Below, piece by piece: positions 1 to 5,076 of a stretch of 5,076 bases of DNA. The position numbers were made by a program, and so were the translations under genes. The notes below the pieces were generated by a model, which was given only the letters and a program-made list of their open reading frames with translations, ran no database searches and was not told the DNA's origin. How positions within the stretch are numbered: position 1 is the first letter of the stretch; each line of letters begins with the position of its first letter. The DNA lies in contig JAGXGT010000148.1 of NCBI GenBank assembly GCA_024636595.1, forward strand, positions 1-5,076, read 5' to 3'. The stretch is from Sphingomonadales bacterium. Its GTDB lineage: Bacteria; Pseudomonadota; Alphaproteobacteria; Sphingomonadales; Sphingomonadaceae.

Positions 1-928
1 CGAGAAGCTGCTCGCGATGGAAGAGCTGATTGGCAAGCGGGTGATTGGCCAGAAAGATGCGGTCGCGGCGGTTTCCGCTGCCGTCCGTCGCAGCCGGGCT
101 GGCTTGCAGGACCCGAACCGGCCATTGGGCAGCTTTCTGTTCCTCGGCCCCACCGGCGTCGTCAAGACGGAACTGACCAAAGCGCTGGCCGGCTTCCTGT
201 TCGACGATGACCAGGCGATGGTCCGCATCGACATGTCCGAGTTCATGGAGAAGCACAGCGTATCCCGCCTGATCGGCGCGCCTCCCGGCTATGTCGGTTA
301 TGACGAGGGCGGCGTGCTGACCGAAGCGGTTCGCCGGCGGCCCTATCAGGTGATCCTGTTTGACGAAGTCGAAAAGGCCCATAGCGATGTGTTCAATGTG
401 CTGCTGCAGGTTCTGGACGATGGCCGCCTGACCGACGGTCATGGCCGGGTGGTTGATTTCTCCAACACCCTGATCATCCTGACCTCCAATCTCGGCAGCC
501 AGTATATGGCGAACATGAAGGATGGCGAGACGACAAAGGATGTCGAACCGCAGGTGATGGAAATCGTCCGGGCGCATTTCCGCCCCGAGTTCCTCAATCG
601 GCTGGATGAAATCATCCTGTTCCACCGGCTCTCCGAGGAGCATATGGCACCGATTGTCGACTTGCAGGTCTTGCGGGTACAGAAATTGCTCAAAGACCGG
701 AAAATCGAACTGGACCTCACCGATGCGGCGAGGCGCTGGCTGGGGCGGGTCGGCTATGACCCTGTTTACGGTGCCCGACCGCTCAAACGCGCGATCCAGA
801 AATATCTTCAGGACCCTCTGGCAGACCTGATCCTGCGTGGTGAAGTTCCGGATAATAGCACCGTCAAGGTCGACGAAGGCGATGGAGCATTGAAGATGGA
901 GCCGGTTGCGACGGTGGCATCAGGCTAA
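1..928 (+). CDS. clpB: ATP-dependent disaggregase ClpB, C-terminal part (5' end outside window)
   Basis: This is the last ~308 residues of a protein normally about 860 long. The reading frame is open from base 2, so the ATG at 17 is internal and not the start. ClpB is a cytoplasmic hexameric AAA+ machine that threads aggregated proteins through its pore together with DnaK. The visible part is the second nucleotide-binding domain (NBD2) and the C-terminal domain. Numbering from the ATG at 17, I see a Walker A region at 44-51 (GPTGVVKT), pore loop GYVGYDEGG near 92-100, Walker B ILFDE near 113-117, sensor-1 in LTSNLGS, the arginine-finger segment RPEFLNRLDEI, and sensor-2 GARPLKRAI. The oddity is Walker A: the family has GPTGVGKT, and here the glycine before the lysine is valine (codon gtc at 161-163). 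All other motifs are intact, so this may be one base error or a real inactivating change. The TAA stop is at 926-928. The gene converges on the small exported-protein gene, with a 43-base gap. Identification is very secure. Confidence 0.97.
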   Translation, partial: EKLLAMEELIGKRVIGQKDAVAAVSAAVRRSRAGLQDPNRPLGSFLFLGPTGVVKTELTKALAGFLFDDDQAMVRIDMSEFMEKHSVSRLIGAPPGYVGYDEGGVLTEAVRRRPYQVILFDEVEKAHSDVFNVLLQVLDDGRLTDGHGRVVDFSNTLIILTSNLGSQYMANMKDGETTKDVEPQVMEIVRAHFRPEFLNRLDEIILFHRLSEEHMAPIVDLQVLRVQKLLKDRKIELDLTDAARRWLGRVGYDPVYGARPLKRAIQKYLQDPLADLILRGEVPDNSTVKVDEGDGALKMEPVATVASG

Positions 929-940
929 TCATTCACAATA

Positions 941-964
941 TTTGCCAATACTTAGAAAGGCAAA
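941..964. terminator. Weak hairpin between convergent genes
   Basis: TTTGCC (941-946) can pair with GGCAAA (959-964) across a 12-base loop, in the 43-base gap between clpB and the convergent small gene. Neither side has a run of T, and the stem is only six pairs. It is at best a weak bidirectional terminator, suggested mainly by its position. Confidence 0.2.
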
Positions 965-971
965 GGAGTGA

Positions 972-1256
972 TTAATTGTTGATTGGAAAGCCACGCGAAG
1001 CGTCTTGCAACACTGCGTCCGCTGTCCGCTGCCCCGCAGCGCGACGAGCTTCCCATTCTGCCACTGTCAAGCACACGCGCTTTTTCCGGGCACGAGACCC
1101 TGTAACCGCTTGCCGCTCACATTTGATGACTTGTGAATCATCTGGCTCTGGAACCGCTTCCGTCTCTTCCGTGTCATTGCTGACCTGAGCAGCGGCACTT
1201 GTCGCTCCAAGGCATACAATTGAGGCCAATGTCAGCATATTCAATTTAACGCGCAC
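972..1256 (-). CDS. Small exported protein with a conserved-looking Cys pair, function unknown
   Basis: This encodes a 94-residue protein starting with GTG at 1256-1254. An AAGGAG ribosome site seven bases upstream decides the start; an internal ATG at residue 7 is less likely because it lacks such a site. The first ~23 residues look like a Sec signal peptide: basic start (MRVK), hydrophobic core (LTLASIVCLGA), and an Ala-rich end with likely cleavage before Gln24. The Cys at 15 is not in a good lipobox, so a lipoprotein is unlikely. The mature part has an acidic, low-complexity stretch (25-41), then CERQAVTGSRARKKRVC (46-62) followed by LTVAEW. A Cys pair spaced by 15, with a TGSR-basic-VC-EW pattern, recurs in small periplasmic proteins of sphingomonads as I recall them; none has a function known to me. 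The two cysteines could form a periplasmic disulfide. It is monocistronic as far as visible: convergent with clpB, divergent from the sulfotransferase-like gene. Confidence 0.8.
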   Translation of the reverse strand: MRVKLNMLTLASIVCLGATSAAAQVSNDTEETEAVPEPDDSQVIKCERQAVTGSRARKKRVCLTVAEWEARRAAGQRTADAVLQDASRGFPINN

Positions 1257-1263
1257 ACGTCAT

Positions 1264-1269
1264 CTCCTT
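1264..1269 (-). promoter_or_regulatory. Shine-Dalgarno site for the small exported protein
   Basis: Reading the minus strand, AAGGAG lies seven bases before the GTG at 1256-1254. It fixes this GTG as the start rather than the ATG at 1238-1236. Confidence 0.75.
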
Positions 1270-1276
1270 ACTGCGG

Positions 1277-1292
1277 TCAACATGTTGATCAA
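1277..1292. repeat. Overlapping perfect palindromes in the leader of the small gene
   Basis: TCAACATGTTGA (1277-1288) is a perfect 12-base palindrome, and TTGATCAA (1285-1292) is a perfect 8-base palindrome overlapping it. They lie just upstream of the AAGGAG site, inside the predicted 5' leader of the 94-residue gene. They could be a binding site for a dimeric regulator. Short palindromes also arise by chance in AT-rich DNA. Confidence 0.35.
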
Positions 1293-1316
1293 GAATCCGA
1301 ATTTTCATCGCCTTGT

Positions 1317-1345
1317 TTTATATTTTAATCTCCTTTGAAGTTCAA
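1317..1345 (-). promoter_or_regulatory. Predicted sigma-70-type promoter for the small exported protein
   Basis: On the minus strand, TTGAAC (1345-1340) is followed after exactly 17 bases by TATAAA (1322-1317). Both match the housekeeping consensus closely and the spacing is ideal. Transcription would begin near 1310, giving a leader of about 54 bases to the GTG start. The region is clearly more AT-rich than the genes around it. The prediction rests on sequence alone. Confidence 0.45.
1335..1345. repeat. Inverted repeat overlapping the predicted -35 box
   Basis: TTGAA-G-TTCAA is an inverted repeat with five-base arms around one central base. It covers the predicted -35 box of the small gene, a common place for a repressor operator. 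No regulator gene is visible in the window, so an operator role is speculative. Confidence 0.25.
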
Positions 1346-1370
1346 TGACCTTATATTTATGCTGTTTTCC

Positions 1371-1399
1371 TTGCGTCCCTTCACAACTCTGTGCAAAAT
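1371..1399 (+). promoter_or_regulatory. Possible weak promoter for the sulfotransferase-like gene
   Basis: TTGCGT (1371-1376) and CAAAAT (1394-1399) are 17 bases apart. Transcription would then start about at 1406, the first base of the proposed GTG start codon, which would give a leaderless message. That would fit the absence of a ribosome binding site there. The -10 box is a poor match, so this is only a candidate. Confidence 0.2.
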
Positions 1400-1405
1400 A
1401 ATTGA

Positions 1406-2434
1406 GTGCCTTCATCAGATGACAGAACGAATATCGCCGTTGAACCAGATTGGCTCGCCCATCGATATCAACCGGATGGCGATAAAGTTCATTTCATCCG
1501 GGCGCCAAGGGCAATCCACCGATCGGTGACATTTATCTCAGATGAGTATTTGCCGGACAATCTCGAACGCACGATATTCAACCGACAGGATGTCGCCCTG
1601 CCCTCGGACTCTGACCATCCGGTTCATTTCATTCTACATTCCGGCTTCTGCTGCTCAACTTTATTGACGCGCGCCTTTGATATGGAAAATATTTCCATGG
1701 GTCTAAAAGAACCCGTTATCCTACAAGATGCAGCGGGATATTATTTTGCCGCGACGGATAAGCAAAAAGCGAGCGACGTTATTCGTAACTTGCTCGGCTT
1801 GCTGGCGCGCCCCTTCAACCCATCCGAGACCACGATCATCAAGCCCTCGTGTATCGTCAACGGTTTGGCCGAGCAGTTTATGCAACTATTGCCGAAATCC
1901 CGGTCTGTTATTATCCATGCGCCCTTGCCGGTTTTTCTGGGATCAATCGCGAGAAAGCAGATTACAGGCCGATTATGGGCTCGCGAACAATTTGCCGGAT
2001 TGCGAAAGATGGGGCTGGTAGATCTCGGCTTCGATGACGATCAGCACTTTCGCCAAACCGATTTGCAGATTGCGGCTGCTGGTTGGCTGGCACAGCAGGC
2101 AATTTTTCAGAAACTCATCCAACGCTTTGGTGCAGATCGAATAAAAACGATCGATAGCGAAACATTGCTGGCGAATCCTAATCAGGCAATCACCCAAATG
2201 TCGCAATTGTATCAACTAAAATTGGGCGACCATCAAATTGGCCAGATCGTCGATGGCCCTGCCTTTAACAGTCATTCAAAGCACGGCACTGAATTTGATC
2301 GGCAAGGCCGTGAAGCGGAAAGATCTTCAGGCGAGTCCCTCCATGCCGATGAAATAGGGAAAGTTGCGTTCTGGGCTGAAAAAGTCGCCGAAGCGGTCGG
2401 GATCGATATGAGCCTGAAATCGCCCCTTATCTGA
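1406..2434 (+). CDS. Sulfotransferase-like P-loop protein, substrate unknown
   Basis: This encodes a 342-residue protein with no signal peptide or membrane segment, so probably cytoplasmic. The segment FILHSGFCCSTLLTRAFD (75-92) resembles the phosphate-binding loop of PAPS-dependent sulfotransferases, whose usual form is RSGSTLL followed by a helix. A later strand-helix segment, SRSVIIHAPLPVFLGSIARK (165-184), sits where sulfotransferases bind the 3'-phosphate of PAPS. By family logic it could transfer sulfate, but the loop is atypical (GFCCST), so another nucleotide-dependent role is possible. An earlier part, WLAHRYQPDGDKVHFIRAPR (16-35), reads as genuine protein, so the gene must begin before it. 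The only available start is GTG at 1406, directly after an in-frame TGA (1403-1405), and no Shine-Dalgarno site precedes it. No in-frame ATG occurs before residue 93. It converges on the oxygenase gene with a 12-base gap. The coding call is firm; the function is moderate at best. Confidence 0.7.
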   Translation: MPSSDDRTNIAVEPDWLAHRYQPDGDKVHFIRAPRAIHRSVTFISDEYLPDNLERTIFNRQDVALPSDSDHPVHFILHSGFCCSTLLTRAFDMENISMGLKEPVILQDAAGYYFAATDKQKASDVIRNLLGLLARPFNPSETTIIKPSCIVNGLAEQFMQLLPKSRSVIIHAPLPVFLGSIARKQITGRLWAREQFAGLRKMGLVDLGFDDDQHFRQTDLQIAAAGWLAQQAIFQKLIQRFGADRIKTIDSETLLANPNQAITQMSQLYQLKLGDHQIGQIVDGPAFNSHSKHGTEFDRQGREAERSSGESLHADEIGKVAFWAEKVAEAVGIDMSLKSPLI

Positions 2435-2451
2435 TTGGTTAGCCAATCAGA
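2430..2451. terminator. Perfect hairpin containing both convergent stop codons
   Basis: TCTGATTGG (2430-2438) and CCAATCAGA (2443-2451) form a perfect nine-pair stem with loop TTAG. The TGA of the plus-strand gene (2432-2434) and the TGA of the minus-strand gene (2449-2447) occupy symmetric places in the two arms. Its position suggests a bidirectional terminator or 3'-end stabiliser. Neither side has a T run, so it is not a classical intrinsic terminator. Confidence 0.45.
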
Positions 2452-3949
2452 CCGAGTCATCCAGAGTCGCCGGTGTTGCCACATCGAATGCTACCGACAG
2501 TCTTTCGCCTTCATCGAAGGGCATCGTGCCATGCCACATAATTGATGGAAAAATAACGAGACGGCCAGGCTTCGGCTCTATGTGCCGGACGGCATGCAAA
2601 TCAAGACTCAACTCGGGCGGCGGCGCGCCCAAAGCAAGCCACCCGGCGGGCGGAGGACCCATATCCGTTCCGTTCGGCAAATTGACATAAAATGCAGAAC
2701 TGAACCAGCCCATCGGGTGAAGGTGGCTCGTATGAAAGCCATTCCCCGTTAACCGCACCGACCATGATCCCGAGAAGCCGATAGAATGCGATCGATATCG
2801 CAAAACCGGATGGGTCGGATCCAATGGGGAAAGCCCAGACACATGGGTCCGGACTGTCGATTGAATGACAGATCTGAGATTCCGAATTTCCGGATCGATT
2901 CTCGCGAAAAGCGGACCGTCCGTCTGGGTCCCGCCGCGAACCGATTGACCGATCATGTCCTCTTTCGCGACATGAAGGGATCTCAGGCATCGAGCCAGTC
3001 CCGGGACGTCAATCTGGTCTTGCAGATCATATATTTGCACAAGACCATCTTGATCATCCAGCCACTTCCAGCGCGGGTCGCCCATCGCTCGCCAAGCGAG
3101 CGAGAGATATGGCCAGATCTGATTGGCCTCGGGATCTTGGGTGAAACTCTCGCCGACGCGAGCGGCCAGTTCAATATGGCCGGTTCTAAGAAGATGGCGC
3201 ATATGCCGCACCGCAAGCGCGATTTCTGTAATCGGAGCCAGTGAATCAAACAGCCGATTTGCCTTTTCCGCTTCGCCAAGCTCGGATGCGCAGATGGCAT
3301 CATACATTATCAATCCGCGACTATCCCCTAATGCCTTCCTGGCCTCCACAACCATTTCGGCGGCTTTTGCGAAACGATCCGCCTTGAATAACGTATCCAG
3401 ACATTTTGCCCAAAGAGCACCATTTTGTGGATGAGTTTTCAAGACGCCAACGAAAGAACTGATCAAACCGTCTTTGTCGCCCGAGGTCCAGCGAGCTTCT
3501 GAAAGCAGTTCATGACCCTCCAGCCACAGAGGATTGCCAGCGAGAATGAGTTCCAGATCCGCAATTGCACGGTCAAATTGCCCCGTGGCCATTTGCGCGG
3601 CGCTCCGGCCAAGTATGACAGACCCGTCATTGGGTGAGAATACCCGCGCCTTGTCGAATTTGTCCACCGCGGGCAATCCGGCTTCCATCGTCACTCTCGC
3701 AAGCGCGTGATGCAGCACCGGGTTTTCCGGTTGATAGTCCAGAGCTTTTTCGAGGGCGGCCAGTGCAGCGGTCGAATCATGATCCGTTCGGTGCAATACG
3801 CCCAGCATGTGCCACAGCTTGCCGTCTTTTGGCTGTTCCTTGATCGCCGAACGAACGAGATTGATCGCCTGATCGATTTTCCCGGAATCGGCCAAAACCT
3901 GGGCGCGTTCTATGACATCATCAGTATCAATCGCATTGATCATTGGCAT
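2447..3949 (-). CDS. TPR-repeat protein with C-terminal putative 2OG-Fe(II) oxygenase domain
   Basis: This encodes a 500-residue protein without a signal peptide, so probably cytoplasmic. Residues ~12-210 are helical TPR-like repeats, for example 46-75 and 110-140 with A-L-P patterns such as GQFDRAIADLELILAGNP; they usually bind a partner protein or peptide. A helical linker follows to ~320. The C-terminal ~170 residues match the putative 2OG-Fe(II) oxygenase family: RGGTQTDGPLF (338-348), FSGSWSVRL (392-400), HTSHLHPMGW (406-415), then PGRLVIFPSIMWHGTMPF (461-478) and ERLSVAFDV. His411 or His409, His473 (WHGT) and Arg483 are the likely iron and 2-oxoglutarate ligands; I see HxH rather than the usual HxD/E. 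Such enzymes hydroxylate or otherwise oxidise substrates; the substrate here is unknown. The start is ATG 3949-3947; a second ATG two codons on is equally placed against a weak GGTGGG site. It lies downstream of the TonB receptor, behind a strong terminator. Confidence 0.88.
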   Translation of the reverse strand: MPMINAIDTDDVIERAQVLADSGKIDQAINLVRSAIKEQPKDGKLWHMLGVLHRTDHDSTAALAALEKALDYQPENPVLHHALARVTMEAGLPAVDKFDKARVFSPNDGSVILGRSAAQMATGQFDRAIADLELILAGNPLWLEGHELLSEARWTSGDKDGLISSFVGVLKTHPQNGALWAKCLDTLFKADRFAKAAEMVVEARKALGDSRGLIMYDAICASELGEAEKANRLFDSLAPITEIALAVRHMRHLLRTGHIELAARVGESFTQDPEANQIWPYLSLAWRAMGDPRWKWLDDQDGLVQIYDLQDQIDVPGLARCLRSLHVAKEDMIGQSVRGGTQTDGPLFARIDPEIRNLRSVIQSTVRTHVSGLSPLDPTHPVLRYRSHSIGFSGSWSVRLTGNGFHTSHLHPMGWFSSAFYVNLPNGTDMGPPPAGWLALGAPPPELSLDLHAVRHIEPKPGRLVIFPSIMWHGTMPFDEGERLSVAFDVATPATLDDSV

Positions 3950-3972
3950 TGTCCCACCATCCCGCTGTGCAA

Positions 3973-3978
3973 ATCATA
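3973..3978 (-). promoter_or_regulatory. Candidate -10 box for the oxygenase gene
   Basis: On the minus strand TATGAT lies 23 bases before the ATG at 3949, just past the T run of the receptor terminator. No good -35 box is seen; its place falls inside the terminator stem. It could give the oxygenase its own weak promoter, but any AT-rich terminator tail can look like this. Confidence 0.2.
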
Positions 3979-3981
3979 TAT

Positions 3982-4023
3982 AAAAAAAGAGCGGCGGGAA
4001 ATATCCCGCCGCTCCATTTTTTT
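3982..4023. terminator. Strong intrinsic terminator, usable in both directions
   Basis: GAGCGGCGGGA (3989-3999) pairs perfectly with TCCCGCCGCTC (4004-4014) around loop AATA: an 11-pair, GC-rich stem. On the minus strand seven T follow the stem at once (3988-3982), which is the textbook form for ending the TonB-receptor message, whose stop is 29 bases upstream. On the plus strand seven T (4017-4023) follow after CA, so it also works that way, though no plus-strand gene precedes it. It separates receptor transcription from the oxygenase gene. Confidence 0.93.
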
Positions 4024-4042
4024 CTATCAGACTGTCTTCGGA

Positions 4043-5076
4043 CTAGAAGCGCAGACGTCCTGTAACCTGGAACCGCCGACCGATCGCATCATATGTCGTC
4101 GGGTAGGTGTTACCGGAGTTATAAGAACTCGAACCAACATAGGACGAAACATTAGGTGGTTTCTTGTCGAGAAGGTTCTGAACGCCAGCAGTAAAGTCGA
4201 AGTTATCGGTTACGCTGAACCGGGTGGTCAGATCAAAGTAGCTATATGCCGGGATCGACTTGTATTCATCCAGTGCGCCGCCAAAAGCACCACTAAGTGG
4301 TTCAAGCGAAACCGCATCCAACCAAGTCCACAGCAGCGATACGTCCACAGATTCGCCTATGCTAACCGTCGTACGGAAGTTGAACGAGAACTCCGGTGTG
4401 ATTGGCTCACAGTTTTCACCGTAGAAGCTCAAGCATTCACGATTGATCGAGGCTGGGTTAGCTGGGTTGCTGTTGAACTTCAGCTGCTCCGTCCAGTTAC
4501 CGTTAAAGTCAAATGCGACTTTACCGAAGCTGGTTGGGAGTTTGTAGCCAAGCCGCAAATCGACACCTGAGGTTTCGATTTGGCCCTGATTGGTCAACTG
4601 AAGCAACAGACCCGGAGTATCACCGCCGCCGTTAAGCGAACCGTTCAGTGGATTCCGCACGATCAGAGCACAAGCAGTAGGATCTACGCCGCTGTAGCAA
4701 GGATCAACGATATCGCCTGGTGTCGGCGTGGTAATCGCACCGGTGATCTTGATGTGGTAGTAATCAGCAGTCAGCGTCAAACCAGGCACCGAAGGTGGCG
4801 TCAATACCACACCAATGGTGTAGCTGTTCGCTTTTTCAGGTCCCAGATCCGGGTTACCACCAGAAGTGGCATTGATCTGCGAAGCGGACGGAACCGGAAT
4901 GGTTCCGATGGCTCCAGCTGGTGCACCCTGAGCGATACAAATTGCAGTCAGCGAAGCGTTGCCAACCGGATTCGCACCAGCGCAAGGGTCAACAGCCAAG
5001 GCAGTCAGACCAGTAACAACCGGCGCGAACAGTTCGCCGATGTTTGGCGAACGGACCGAGCGCTGATAGATACCGC
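4043..5076 (-). CDS. TonB-dependent outer-membrane receptor, C-terminal part (5' end outside window)
   Basis: The frame is open to the right edge, giving 343 residues of a protein usually 800-1000 long. The TTG at 4999 is internal: upstream the frame reads YQRSVRSPNIGELFAP, a hallmark barrel segment of these receptors. These proteins form a 22-strand outer-membrane barrel and import ligands using TonB energy. Other signatures are GNPDLGPEKANSYTIGVVLTP (visible residues ~73-93), FDFTAGVQNLLDKKPP near the end, and YDAIGRRFQVTGRLRF, whose final Phe is the barrel-assembly signal. Alternating aromatic strands such as ADYYHIKI and FDFNGNWTEQL fit a beta barrel. Three cysteine pairs (visible residues 31/46, 126/135, 214/222) lie in probable surface loops and could form disulfides, as in large receptors of sphingomonads and xanthomonads thought to import carbohydrates or oligopeptides. 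The ligand cannot be read from this part; plug and signal peptide lie outside. The stop is TAG at 4045-4043, followed by a strong terminator. Confidence 0.95.
   Translation of the reverse strand, partial: GIYQRSVRSPNIGELFAPVVTGLTALAVDPCAGANPVGNASLTAICIAQGAPAGAIGTIPVPSASQINATSGGNPDLGPEKANSYTIGVVLTPPSVPGLTLTADYYHIKITGAITTPTPGDIVDPCYSGVDPTACALIVRNPLNGSLNGGGDTPGLLLQLTNQGQIETSGVDLRLGYKLPTSFGKVAFDFNGNWTEQLKFNSNPANPASINRECLSFYGENCEPITPEFSFNFRTTVSIGESVDVSLLWTWLDAVSLEPLSGAFGGALDEYKSIPAYSYFDLTTRFSVTDNFDFTAGVQNLLDKKPPNVSSYVGSSSYNSGNTYPTTYDAIGRRFQVTGRLRF

Noticed and set aside
439..720. Minus-strand open frame of 93 codons within clpB
   Set aside because: It lies fully inside and antisense to a highly conserved gene, and its Ser/Arg-rich composition is typical of a shadow frame.
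972..1256. Small minus-strand gene as a lipoprotein because of Cys15
   Set aside because: The residues before the Cys (SIV) do not fit a lipobox, and a standard Ala-rich cleavage site follows at 21-23.
1335..1529. Short plus-strand frame starting with TTG, hydrophobic at its beginning
   Set aside because: There is no ribosome site, it overlaps the better-supported sulfotransferase-like gene in another frame, and it loses any protein-like character after ~20 residues.
2786..3244. Plus-strand open frame of 152 codons inside the oxygenase gene
   Set aside because: It is antisense to a clear TPR/oxygenase coding region and has no recognisable motif or ribosome site.
3707..4570. Long plus-strand open frame of 287 codons opposite the oxygenase and receptor genes
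   Set aside because: It runs through the strong terminator hairpin and lies antisense to two well-recognised proteins. Its translation shows no domain, so it is a shadow frame.

Overview
The window looks like chromosomal DNA from an alphaproteobacterium, most likely of the order Sphingomonadales. This is inferred from the style of the ClpB sequence, a small secreted protein with a conserved cysteine pair, a TPR-2OG-Fe(II) oxygenase carrying a GGTQT motif, and a TonB-dependent receptor with cysteine-paired extracellular loops. I cannot name a genus. There is no rRNA, tRNA, CRISPR array, insertion sequence or phage gene, and no gene-free stretch longer than about 150 bases.

Layout from left to right: (1) the 3' end of clpB (+, to 928), carrying an unexpected Gly-to-Val change in its Walker A loop. 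(2) A 94-residue exported protein (-, 972-1256) with a GTG start behind a good Shine-Dalgarno site and a plausible promoter. (3) A 149-base intergenic region (1257-1405) between two divergent genes, holding palindromes and promoter-like sequences. (4) A 342-residue protein (+, 1406-2434) resembling P-loop sulfotransferases. (5) A 500-residue TPR plus 2OG-Fe(II) oxygenase protein (-, 2447-3949), convergent with gene 4; the two stop codons lie inside one perfect inverted repeat. (6) A strong terminator (3982-4023). (7) The C-terminal part of a TonB-dependent receptor (-, 4043 to beyond the right edge).

ClpB is housekeeping protein disaggregation. Genes 4, 5 and 7 may form an accessory group: an outer-membrane receptor next to two enzymes that could modify a ligand, peptide or protein. 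The linkage is seen only as adjacency, and the shared role is inference. The strong terminator separates the receptor from the oxygenase, so they do not form a simple operon. No fully convincing new system is visible. The best leads are the receptor/oxygenase/sulfotransferase-like neighbourhood, the altered ClpB P-loop, and the shared hairpin around the two convergent stop codons.
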